Below, one piece after another: positions 1 to 7,300 of a DNA stretch of 11,521 nt (position 1 is its first letter; every line of letters starts with the position of its first letter). The position numbers and the translations under genes were made by a program. The notes beneath the pieces are model-generated. The model was not told where the DNA came from. It saw only the letters and a list, made by a program, of their open reading frames with translations, and did not search any database. The stretch comes from an uncultured Bacteroidales bacterium (GTDB lineage Bacteria; Bacteroidota; Bacteroidia; Bacteroidales; P3): NCBI GenBank assembly GCA_947177315.1, contig CAMWTX010000032.1:1-11521 (forward strand), in the 5' to 3' direction.

Positions 1-130
1 TGCGCCCTTCGCTCTTTCCTAATCCAGCATGTCAATGAACTCTTCCGGCTTCCGCGTCCCCTTCGCCCCTACCAGGGGGCTCCGGTCGCTCCGCCGATGG
101 CTCCATTTTTGAAGTCTCCTCCGCAAATGG
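1..130 (-). promoter_or_regulatory. Probable rRNA operon leader with boxA-like element (runs off the left edge)
   Basis: Read on the minus strand, this is the transcribed leader downstream of the promoter at 136-166. It is G+C-rich and contains a boxA-like element GTTCATTGACAT (plus-strand 29-40), of the kind known from the leaders and 16S-23S spacers of Bacteroidota rRNA operons, where it supports antitermination. It also has a small hairpin with stem GCCCC/GGGGC at 65-80. The last bases before the edge read GAAGGGCGCA. This resembles the conserved start of 23S rRNA, where AAGGGCGCACGG is followed by GGATGCC, so the edge may lie at or just inside a 23S gene. A 16S leader is the alternative. 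The rRNA body itself is not in the window, so the assignment rests on short motifs and position. No protein gene is convincing here. Confidence 0.5.
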
Positions 131-135
131 GAGTG

Positions 136-166
136 CAAAGGTACGACAGTTTTTTAAACTGACAAA
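136..166 (-). promoter_or_regulatory. Bacteroidota-type promoter reading leftward (probable rRNA promoter)
   Basis: On the minus strand TTTG (163-166) is followed after exactly 19 bases by TACCTTTG (136-143). This matches the Bacteroidota primary sigma factor consensus TTTG N19-21 TAnnTTTG perfectly. Transcription would start near 128-130 and run leftward into the G+C-rich leader. A/T-rich tracts lie upstream at 180-190 and 221-230, as is common for strong promoters. The spacer between the two elements is almost entirely a perfect inverted repeat (147-161). A strong promoter is consistent with the rRNA assignment of the downstream leader. Confidence 0.75.
147..161. repeat. Perfect inverted repeat inside the promoter spacer
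   Basis: CAGTTT TTT AAACTG is a perfect 6-bp palindrome with a 3-base centre. It lies exactly between the -33 and -7 elements of the leftward promoter. The position suits an operator, but the arms are A/T-rich and short, so chance is possible. It is too weak and too A/T-rich to be a clear terminator hairpin for the symporter gene. Confidence 0.4.
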
Positions 167-228
167 CTTTCCACCCGCTTTTTTTCCTAAAAACCCGACA
201 ATCTACTGTATGTCAAATCGAAAAAAAA

Positions 229-1665
229 TTATTTTCTCCTTATCACATATAAACCGACCACGGTTAATAAGCCGTTGAGCAGCAGTAATTCGAACCCGAA
301 GTGGTATCCCCAGCATATCCGGCACAAGACGTTTATGGCATACGAAAGAACCGGAGCCAACAGCACCACGATGGGCGTAAGGCGGTCTTTCACGTTCCAT
401 TGGGTGCAGATACCCACCACGAAAAGACCTAACAGCGGGCCATAAGTATAGGAAGCGATGTCGTAAACCATATTGATGACCGAATCGTTCTTTACCTTGT
501 TGAACAAAATTATCAGCAACAGAAAAAGCACGGCCATGCTCAGATGCACGATATAGCGTATTCTCTTGCGTTCCTTCACGTCGAGCCCCCGGCGTTCCAC
601 CCCTAGAATGTCTATCGTGAAACTCGTGGTGACGGCGGTCAAAGCCCCGTCCGCACTGGAATACGCGGCCGAAAGCACCCCGATAACAAAGGTAAGCCCG
701 GCCAAAGACGGCAGGCATCGAATGGCGATGGTGGGAAAAAGTTGGTCGGTATCGGTGCAGAAAACGCCGTTTTTCTGCGCATACAGAACAAGAATCGCCC
801 CCAACACCAAAAAGAAAAAGTTCATCACCAGAATGCTGACGCTGCAAGTGTACATGTTTTTCTGCGCGTCCTTGAGGTTGCGGCAACTGAGGTTCTTCTG
901 CATCATGTCCTGGTCAAGGCCGGTCATGGTGACGGTAATGAACAAACCGCTCACAAACTGTTTCACAAAGAAACGCGGCGCCATCGGGTCGGTATCGAAG
1001 ATGCGCGAGAACGGGCTTTCTTTAACGGCCACCAGCATCTGGCCGAAATTCCAGCCCATGCTCTTGGCGATGCAGACAATGGAAATCAACACCGCGGCAA
1101 GCATGAACGTGGTCTGCAGGGTATCGGTCCAAACTATGGTTTTTATACCTCCGCGAAACGTATAGCCCAAAATGAGCAGGATAAAGATAAGCGCCGCCAC
1201 GCCGAAGGGAATTCCCATCGCCTTGAACACGAACTCATGCAACACGCTTATCACCAAAAACATGCGCAAGGTGGCACCCAAACTCCGCGAAAGCAGAAAA
1301 AATCCCGCTCCGCTCTTGTAGGAACGCATCCCGAAACGCATATCCAGATAACCGTAAATGGAAGTAAGGTTCAAACGGTAATAAATAGGAAGCAACACTT
1401 TGGCGATAACCGCATAACCGGCCACGAAGCCCAGTACCATGGGCAGGTAGTAAAAATTTTCCCGCAACACATTGCCCGGCACAGACATGAACGTAACGCC
1501 CGAAAGCGATGCTCCCACCATGCCGTAGGCCACCACGAACCACGGGGAGCGGCGGTTTCCCCGGTAATACGCCTCGTCTCCGGCCTTTCTTCCGGTAAGA
1601 AACGCTATCAAGAACAAAAGAGCCGTATAGGCTACGAAAACAATTCCTATAACAAGGGGACTCAT
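229..1665 (-). CDS. Sodium:solute symporter (SSS family)
   Basis: An integral inner-membrane transporter of 478 residues that should couple Na+ entry to uptake of a small organic solute. The substrate cannot be read from the sequence. The protein has about a dozen hydrophobic segments. The first spans residues 6-24, and the second contains the family stretch GASLSGVTFMSVPG. The helix carrying S336-S337 (YSSADGALTAVTTSF) matches the conserved Na+-site helix of SSS proteins (compare S340/T341 of PutP). It ends with basic IRRK, typical of a cytoplasmic tail. The start chosen is ATG at 1663-1665. Its ATGA overlaps the TGA stop of the upstream lipoprotein gene by four bases, which suggests translational coupling; the longer reading frame to 1680 would need a TTG start. 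Its co-translated neighbour is an M2-like lipoprotein, so peptides or peptide-derived compounds are possible substrates, but that is inference only. No clear terminator follows the stop. Confidence 0.93.
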   Translation of the reverse strand: MSPLVIGIVFVAYTALLFLIAFLTGRKAGDEAYYRGNRRSPWFVVAYGMVGASLSGVTFMSVPGNVLRENFYYLPMVLGFVAGYAVIAKVLLPIYYRLNLTSIYGYLDMRFGMRSYKSGAGFFLLSRSLGATLRMFLVISVLHEFVFKAMGIPFGVAALIFILLILGYTFRGGIKTIVWTDTLQTTFMLAAVLISIVCIAKSMGWNFGQMLVAVKESPFSRIFDTDPMAPRFFVKQFVSGLFITVTMTGLDQDMMQKNLSCRNLKDAQKNMYTCSVSILVMNFFFLVLGAILVLYAQKNGVFCTDTDQLFPTIAIRCLPSLAGLTFVIGVLSAAYSSADGALTAVTTSFTIDILGVERRGLDVKERKRIRYIVHLSMAVLFLLLIILFNKVKNDSVINMVYDIASYTYGPLLGLFVVGICTQWNVKDRLTPIVVLLAPVLSYAINVLCRICWGYHFGFELLLLNGLLTVVGLYVIRRK

Positions 1666-3281
1666 TCCTTTATCTGACAAAATTGTTCAACAAAATCTTC
1701 CACCGACAAAGCCTTGCCGGTCGCCTCGCGGGTCAGTTCTTCCCAATGCTTTCCGGCTCCCGGTTCAAAAACATGCTTCCTGAAATAGGCGCCTACCTCT
1801 TTGTCGCCCACCAATTCAGGATTGCAGGGGCTGCCCAATCGGGGATAGGTTCGGCAAAGGTATCCCGTAACTTGCGCCGCCCAAAGTTCCGCCAGCAGAT
1901 AATGGTGCATCTGACACGCATCCAACAGCAAATAAGGCTCGGTTATCCATTCGGAGCGGGCATACCGGGAGCAAATCCTGCCTTTGCACCTAATTTCCTG
2001 TTCGCAATCCCGCCCTAAATAACGCCGGTTCAAGTCAACCCATAAGGCAGACAAATCGCTGTCGGGACGGGCATAGAGCGCACGTTCGAAATGATACATC
2101 AACAAAGCCCAACGGCAAAACAGCAGCTGTTCCCGAACCAATTCCCTGTGGGTCGAACCCCGTAACGCACCCGCCTGCCCTGCCGAAAAGACGCCCATCG
2201 ACAACAGCCAATCGGGATAGCCCACCAAACGCGAGAAAAAAGACCCCACGCCCACCTGCAACATAAAGGAAGACGGGCTGCGCAACATATACGGCAAAGT
2301 GTTCGGTATGCTTTTCCAATAGGCGGCTTCCCCGCAACAGGCCAGCAAACGCAACATATCGGTTTCCGTGCCGTTCAATCTTCCGATAAGGCGTATATCG
2401 CCCTTACGGTTCATCGGAACACAACGCACTATCGGCAATTTGAGACCGCTTCGCGAAAAATCGCTGTTGGCCAGTACTTCTTCCAATTCAAACCCGATAC
2501 CCGAAAAGAAACGGATGGCCAGGTGCGGCATATTCACATAAGCATAGACATTGTTACGCCTTAAATTGTCGTAACGCTGGCCGTACTGCGAGAAAACGCC
2601 CCGGTAGTGAACCGGATCGCGCATATCCTTTTTCATTCGAAAATAGGCCGAACCGGTCTGCCATTCCAAAACGGAAAACAGGCTGTCTATCTTTTTCTGC
2701 TCCTGCTCGTTCAAAAAGAACTGCAAGGCATAATAATCGGCAAAGCCCGTCTGGCGCGCCCATTCGTTGCGCAGGCGCACCAAAAGCATCAGGCTGTCGC
2801 ACATGGCTTTCCTGCCGGCAAACATATAAGAAGCCGTATCGGAATGTCCGTACGGACGGTTGTCTTTCGTTTTTTTCCAGACCTCGTTTTTCAGGTACGA
2901 CTGGAGGCCGCCGATACGTTTCTGCAAATTCAAATCGGCCTGGCACGGCAGGTACTGCCGATAAAGGATCTCCAACTGGCGTTTCAGATATTCATCCTTG
3001 ATCAGGCCGCTTTCCCGCAGTTGCTTCAGATACGCGAAACTCTTTTCGTTATGAAGGTATTCAATCTTGACCGCCTTTAAAGAATCTATCCTTGCCCGAA
3101 CAGATTCGGAACCCGTTTGCGCATATTCCCAAAACGACCGGTCTATCTGTTCGGATAAAGGAACCACGGTACGTTCATGGCGCACGATAAACGTTATCAG
3201 GCCCGACTCCGCCTTTTTCTCGGAACTGCCGCAAGAAACCAGCAGGACAGACAAGGCCATCAGAAAAAACGTGTTCCGCAT
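1662..3281 (-). CDS. M2 (ACE-like) peptidase homologue lipoprotein, zinc site lost (probable pseudoenzyme)
   Basis: A 539-residue predicted lipoprotein. The signal peptide ends in the lipobox LLVSC with C17 as the acylated residue, so it is likely anchored in the periplasm or outer membrane. The rest aligns from memory along its whole length with bacterial M2 peptidyl-dipeptidases: the N-terminal helical part (RNEWARQTGFADYYALQ), NRKGDIRLIGRL, AYWKSIPNTLPYMLRSP, FFSRLVGYPDWL, RWALLMYHFERALYA, MHHYLLAELWAAQ and VFEPGAGKHWEELTREATG. Length is normal for the family. Where active members have LLHExGHAVY this protein reads LLACCGEAAY: A314 and E318 replace the two zinc histidines and C315 the catalytic glutamate. 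No glutamate occurs at the third-ligand position (residues 339-346, FMLQVGVG). It should therefore not work as a zinc peptidase. The frame is intact and the framework well kept, arguing for a retained non-catalytic role such as peptide binding. It is translationally coupled to the symporter. It carries 14 cysteines, many for an exported protein. Confidence 0.85.
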   Translation of the reverse strand: MRNTFFLMALSVLLVSCGSSEKKAESGLITFIVRHERTVVPLSEQIDRSFWEYAQTGSESVRARIDSLKAVKIEYLHNEKSFAYLKQLRESGLIKDEYLKRQLEILYRQYLPCQADLNLQKRIGGLQSYLKNEVWKKTKDNRPYGHSDTASYMFAGRKAMCDSLMLLVRLRNEWARQTGFADYYALQFFLNEQEQKKIDSLFSVLEWQTGSAYFRMKKDMRDPVHYRGVFSQYGQRYDNLRRNNVYAYVNMPHLAIRFFSGIGFELEEVLANSDFSRSGLKLPIVRCVPMNRKGDIRLIGRLNGTETDMLRLLACCGEAAYWKSIPNTLPYMLRSPSSFMLQVGVGSFFSRLVGYPDWLLSMGVFSAGQAGALRGSTHRELVREQLLFCRWALLMYHFERALYARPDSDLSALWVDLNRRYLGRDCEQEIRCKGRICSRYARSEWITEPYLLLDACQMHHYLLAELWAAQVTGYLCRTYPRLGSPCNPELVGDKEVGAYFRKHVFEPGAGKHWEELTREATGKALSVEDFVEQFCQIKE

Positions 3282-3304
3282 ATCTTGTTTTATTGTGCAG
3301 GAAA

Positions 3305-3336
3305 CAAATGTAGCAATATTTTCACGCTACGGCAAC
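3305..3336 (-). promoter_or_regulatory. Probable promoter of the lipoprotein-symporter operon
   Basis: On the minus strand TACATTTG (3305-3312) matches the TAnnTTTG -7 element exactly. GTTG (3333-3336) lies 20 bases upstream as a near-match to the TTTG -33 element. The start codon follows about 23 bases after the -7 element, leaving a short leader. A 5-bp inverted repeat, GTAGC (3310-3314) and GCTAC (3326-3330), overlaps the promoter and could be an operator, though it is short. Confidence 0.6.
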
Positions 3337-3343
3337 TTTGTTG

Positions 3344-3351
3344 TATTTTCG
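3344..3351 (+). promoter_or_regulatory. Possible -7 element for recR
   Basis: TATTTTCG differs from TAnnTTTG by one base and lies 17 bases before the recR ATG. No good TTTG is found 19-21 bases upstream, so this is a weak call. It rests mainly on position in the divergent intergenic region. Confidence 0.35.
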
Positions 3352-3368
3352 CACCGCAATCTAGGCCG

Positions 3369-3980
3369 ATGATGGAAAATCTTTCGCTAAAACTGTTGGA
3401 AAACGCCGTTGACGAGCTCAACCGCTTGCCCGGTATCGGACGCAAGACCGCCCTGCGGCTGGCTCTTTTTCTGCTTTCGCAGAACCGCGAGATGGTGGAG
3501 AAATTCGGCAACACGCTGATCGATTTCAGAAACAATATCCGCTACTGCAAGCATTGCCACAATATCTCCGATTCCGAAACCTGCCCGGTCTGCGCCTCGC
3601 CCAAAAGAGACCGAAGCCTGCTGTGCGTGGTGAGCGACGTGCGGGATGTCATGGCGCTTGAAAACACGGGCATGTACAACGGCCTGTACTATGTCTTGGG
3701 CGGGCTTATCAATCCTTTGGCGGGCATCAGCCCCTCGCAGCTCAACATTGCCGGCCTGGGCGACCGCCTCAGGAACGAAAACGTGCAGGAACTTATCCTC
3801 GCGTTGCCGGCCACGCCCGAAGGCGATACCTCCGCTTTCTATATCTTCCGCCAGTTAAAGGATATTCCCGTCAAGATAACCACTTTGGCCAAGGGCATCG
3901 CCATCGGCGACGATCTGGAATACACCGACGAGCTCACGCTGGGCCGTTCCCTTTCCAACCGCGTGGAATTCAAATTATAG
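3369..3980 (+). CDS. recR: Recombination mediator protein RecR
   Basis: RecR works with RecO, and RecF in many bacteria, to load RecA onto SSB-coated single-stranded DNA at gaps during recombinational repair; it forms a ring-shaped clamp in the cytoplasm. The 203-residue product has the usual RecR length (E. coli about 201). In order it shows the helix-hairpin-helix LPGIGRKTALRLALFLL (20-36); a four-cysteine zinc finger (C60, C63, C72, C75); a Toprim domain starting at LLCVVSDVRDVMALE with GLYYVLGGLINPLAGISP; and the C-terminal motifs ALPATPEGDTSAFYI and ITTLAKGIAIGDDLEYTDELTLGRSL. Two ATG codons lie in tandem at 3369 and 3372. Either fits the family N-terminus, while the open frame back to 3177 overlaps the divergent lipoprotein gene and lacks RecR similarity. 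It is transcribed alone and ends at the shared terminator. Confidence 0.97.
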   Translation: MMENLSLKLLENAVDELNRLPGIGRKTALRLALFLLSQNREMVEKFGNTLIDFRNNIRYCKHCHNISDSETCPVCASPKRDRSLLCVVSDVRDVMALENTGMYNGLYYVLGGLINPLAGISPSQLNIAGLGDRLRNENVQELILALPATPEGDTSAFYIFRQLKDIPVKITTLAKGIAIGDDLEYTDELTLGRSLSNRVEFKL

Positions 3981-4003
3981 AATAAACCGTTCCAAAACAA
4001 CAC

Positions 4004-4042
4004 AAAAAAAGCCCCGTTTCGAAAGAAACGGGGCTTTTCTTT
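4004..4042. terminator. Bidirectional intrinsic terminator
   Basis: A perfect 10-bp stem, GCCCCGTTTC (4011-4020) and GAAACGGGGC (4025-4034), closes on the tetraloop GAAA in the plus orientation. It is flanked by a run of seven A on the left (4004-4010) and TTTTCTTT on the right (4035-4042). On the plus strand it ends recR, 30 bases after its stop. On the minus strand the hairpin is followed by seven T and ends the rpoB-rpoC-DUF3467 operon, about 20 bases after the last stop. One hairpin thus serves both converging units. Confidence 0.92.
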
Positions 4043-4055
4043 ACCGGGAAAACGC

Positions 4056-4367
4056 TTACGCCTCGGTGGTGGGCGTATTCATAAACGAAGCCGGAATCGG
4101 TTCACGTTCTTCGATGGAACCGAACATGTTTTCGTACCGATGGACGTTATCGCTCAAAGCCTTCATCAGACGTTTGGCGTGTTGGGGCGTGAGGATGATG
4201 CGCGATTTGACGCGCGCCTTGGCCACACCCGGCATCACACTGGTAAAATCAATGATGAATTCCGACTGCGAGTGCGTTATCAGTGCCAGATTGGAATAAA
4301 TTCCGTCTGCCACATCTGCCGTCAGCTCGAGTTCTATATTGGTCTTGGGGGTGTTTTTCTTTTCCAT
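4056..4367 (-). CDS. DUF3467 protein, last gene of the RNA polymerase operon
   Basis: A 103-residue soluble protein without signal peptide or membrane segment. It matches the DUF3467 family of small proteins, found in Bacteroidota directly behind rpoC. Recognisable parts are the N-terminal strand NIELELTADVADGIYSNLALI, then HSQSEFIIDFTSVMPGV, then ARVKSRIILTPQHAKRLMKAL, with a variable acidic tail. The function is unknown. The ATG lies three bases after the rpoC stop, so it is almost certainly co-transcribed and probably translationally coupled with rpoC. This placement hints at a role linked to transcription, but nothing in the sequence shows one. Length and start are typical for the family, and a strong terminator follows. 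Confidence 0.93.
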   Translation of the reverse strand: MEKKNTPKTNIELELTADVADGIYSNLALITHSQSEFIIDFTSVMPGVAKARVKSRIILTPQHAKRLMKALSDNVHRYENMFGSIEEREPIPASFMNTPTTEA

Positions 4368-4370
4368 GGC

Positions 4371-7300
4371 TTATTCTTGATTGGCCGCTTCCTGCAACTG
4401 GGCGTATTCTTCGGTAGAATAAACGATATTGCCGCGGTAAGCGTCCAAACCGGTACCGGCAGGAATCAAGTGACCTACCAAAACGTTTTCTTTCAAACCT
4501 TCCAGATAGTCCACCTTGCCGCTCACAGCCGCATCGGTAAGCACCTTTGTGGTTTCCTGGAACGAAGCGGCGGAAAGGAAGCTACGAACCTGCAACGAAG
4601 CACGGGTAATACCTTGCAGTATCTGACGTGCCGTGGCAGGACGTGCATCCCGAACCTCAACCAACTTGAGTCCCTTGCGGCGCAATACCGAGTTTTCATC
4701 GCGCAAAGCCCTGGCCGAAACAATCTGTCCGACTTTGAGGCTTTCGGATTCTCCGGCATCGACCACCACTTTTTCACTGTAGATGCGGTCGTTCACTTCC
4801 ACAAAATCCACCTTGTTCACGTGTTCGCCTTCCAGGAAATTGGTATCGCCCGGGTCGATAATCTCAACCTTGCGCATCATCTGACGTACAATCACTTCAA
4901 AGTGCTTGTCGTTGATCTTTACACCTTGCAGACGATATACTTCCTGAATTTCGTTCACGATATATTCCTGAACCTTCATCGGGCCTTTGATAGCCAAGAT
5001 GTCGGCGGGCGTGATGGCACCTTCCGAAAGCGGCGTACCAGCTTTCACGTAGTCGTTTTCCTGTGCCAGAATCTGCTTGGAAGTAGGAATCTGGTAGGAT
5101 TTTTCATCGCCCATCTTAGAGGTGATGATGATTTCGCGGTGACCACGCTTGGATTTCTTGCCGAAGCTGACACTACCGTCGATTTCAGCCACCACGGCGG
5201 GATCAGACGGGTTGCGGGCTTCGAACAATTCGGTAACGCGGGGAAGACCTCCCGTGATATCGCCCGACTTGCCGAACGAACGCGGAATCTTTACCAAAAT
5301 ATCACCGGCCTTGATTTTGCTGTCGTCATCGAGCTGTACGTGCGCGCCAACGGGTATATCGTAAATCTTGAGGATATTGCCGCTTCCATCCACGATGTTG
5401 ATCGAAGGGGTCTTCGATTTCTGACGCGATTCAATGATGATACGGTCCTTGTATCCGGTCTGATCATCGGAACCTTCGCGGAAGGTAACGTTTTCGATCA
5501 TGTTCTGCAACGAAACCTTACCCGAATATTCAGAAACGATAACGGCATTGTACGGATCCCAATCGGCAATCAGCGTACCGGCTTTCACCGTAGCGCCGGC
5601 GGCCACATACAGGGCCGAACCGTAAGGAATGTTGGCGGTGGTCAACACGGCTTTGGTATTGGGATCGACGATACGCATTTCCGCCGAACGGCCGATAACC
5701 ATTTCGTGTTTGCCCTTTTCTTCGGTGGTATGCGAAACACTGCGCAATTCATCGATTTCGAGCACCCCGTCGTAAGCGGCGGTGATGTTCGACATGATGC
5801 TGCTGCCCCCGGCAACCCCACCGACGTGGAACGTACGCAAGGTAAGCTGCGTACCAGGTTCACCGATGGACTGGGCGGCGATAACACCCACCGCCTCACC
5901 TTTCTGAACCATCTTGTTGGTGGCCAGGTTACGTCCGTAGCACTTGGCGCAGACGCCGTGTTTGGATTCGCAGGTGAGCACCGAACGGATTTCCACTTCT
6001 TCGATAGGCGAATCTTCGATTTCGCGCGCAATCTCTTCGGTGATTTCTTCCCCGGCCTTTACAATGAGTTTGCCGGTCTGCGGATGAATCACATCGTCGA
6101 TGGTGGTGCGGCCCAAGATACGTTCGTAGAGCGATTCCACCACATCGTCGTTCTTCTTCAGGGCGGTGGCGATCAAGCCGCGCTGGGTGTGGCAGTCGTC
6201 TTCGGAAATGATGACATCTTGCGACACATCCACCAAACGGCGGGTCAGGTAACCGGCATCGGCGGTCTTCAAGGCCGTATCGGCAAGACCCTTACGGGCA
6301 CCGTGGGTGGAGATGAAGTATTCCAACACCGAAAGACCTTCCTTGAAGTTCGACAGAATCGGGTTTTCGATGATTTCGCCCCCGGCGGCACCGGCTTTCT
6401 GCGGTTTGGCCATAAGACCACGCATACCGCAAAGCTGACGGATCTGTTCCTTCGAACCACGGGCCCCGGAATCCAACATCATATAAACGGGGTTGAATCC
6501 CTGGCGGTCGGAAGAAAGCTGCTTCATCACCGCGTTGGTAAGCTTATTGTTGGTATGTGTCCAGATATCGATAATCTGGTTGTAGCGTTCGTTGTTGGTG
6601 ATAAAACCGAGATTGTAGTTGTTCATCACCTCTTCCACATCGTCGTTGGCCTTGGCAATGAGTTCTTCCTTTACCTTCGGGATAATCACATCGCCCAGGT
6701 TGAACGAAAGACTGCCGCGGAAGGCGGTCTTGTAACCCATATTCTTGATGTCGTCCAGGAACTTCACGGTCTTGGACATGCCGCATTTCTTGAGCACGTC
6801 GGAGATGATGTCGCGCAAAGATTTCTTGGTCAACACTTCGTTGATATAGCCGTATTCTTTGGGAACCACCTGATTGAACAGAATCCTGCCCACGGTTGTT
6901 TCCAGCAATTCGGGCTTACCGTCTTCGCCTTCGCGGCGAATCTTTACCCAAGCGTGCAGATCGGCGCGTTTTTCGTTGTGGGCGATAATGGCTTCTTCGG
7001 CGGAATAGAAAATCGTGCCTTCGCCTTTCACCACATCGTCGCCTTCGCTCTTGCGGCCTTTGGTAAGGTAGTACAAGCCCAACACCATATCCTGCGAAGG
7101 AACGGTGATAGGCGCACCGTTGGCGGGGTTCAAGATATTGTGCGAAGCCAGCATCAGCAACTGGGCTTCCAAAATGGCGGCATTGCCCAGAGGCACGTGC
7201 ACGGCCATCTGGTCACCGTCAAAGTCGGCATTGAAGGCCGTACAGCACAAGGGGTGCAGACGCATGGCCTTGCCTTCGATCAGCTTGGGCTGGAACGCCT

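Noticed and set aside
32..106. 24-codon minus-strand frame starting MEPSAERPEP, preceded by GGAGGAGA at 115-122
   Set aside because: The spacing from the GGAGG is long (11 bases), Bacteroidota rarely use Shine-Dalgarno sites, and the other two frames are equally open for short stretches. The rRNA leader explanation fits better.
203..886. 227-residue minus-strand reading frame overlapping the symporter
   Set aside because: It is an out-of-frame shadow of the symporter, with an Arg- and His-rich composition and no domain.
742..1677. 311-residue plus-strand reading frame over the symporter gene
   Set aside because: It is antisense to a clear transporter and is His-, Gln- and Arg-rich without domains, as expected of a shadow frame.
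3177..3368. N-terminal extension of recR
   Set aside because: It overlaps the start of the divergent lipoprotein gene and its promoter, is unlike RecR, and the ATG at 3369 gives the normal family length.
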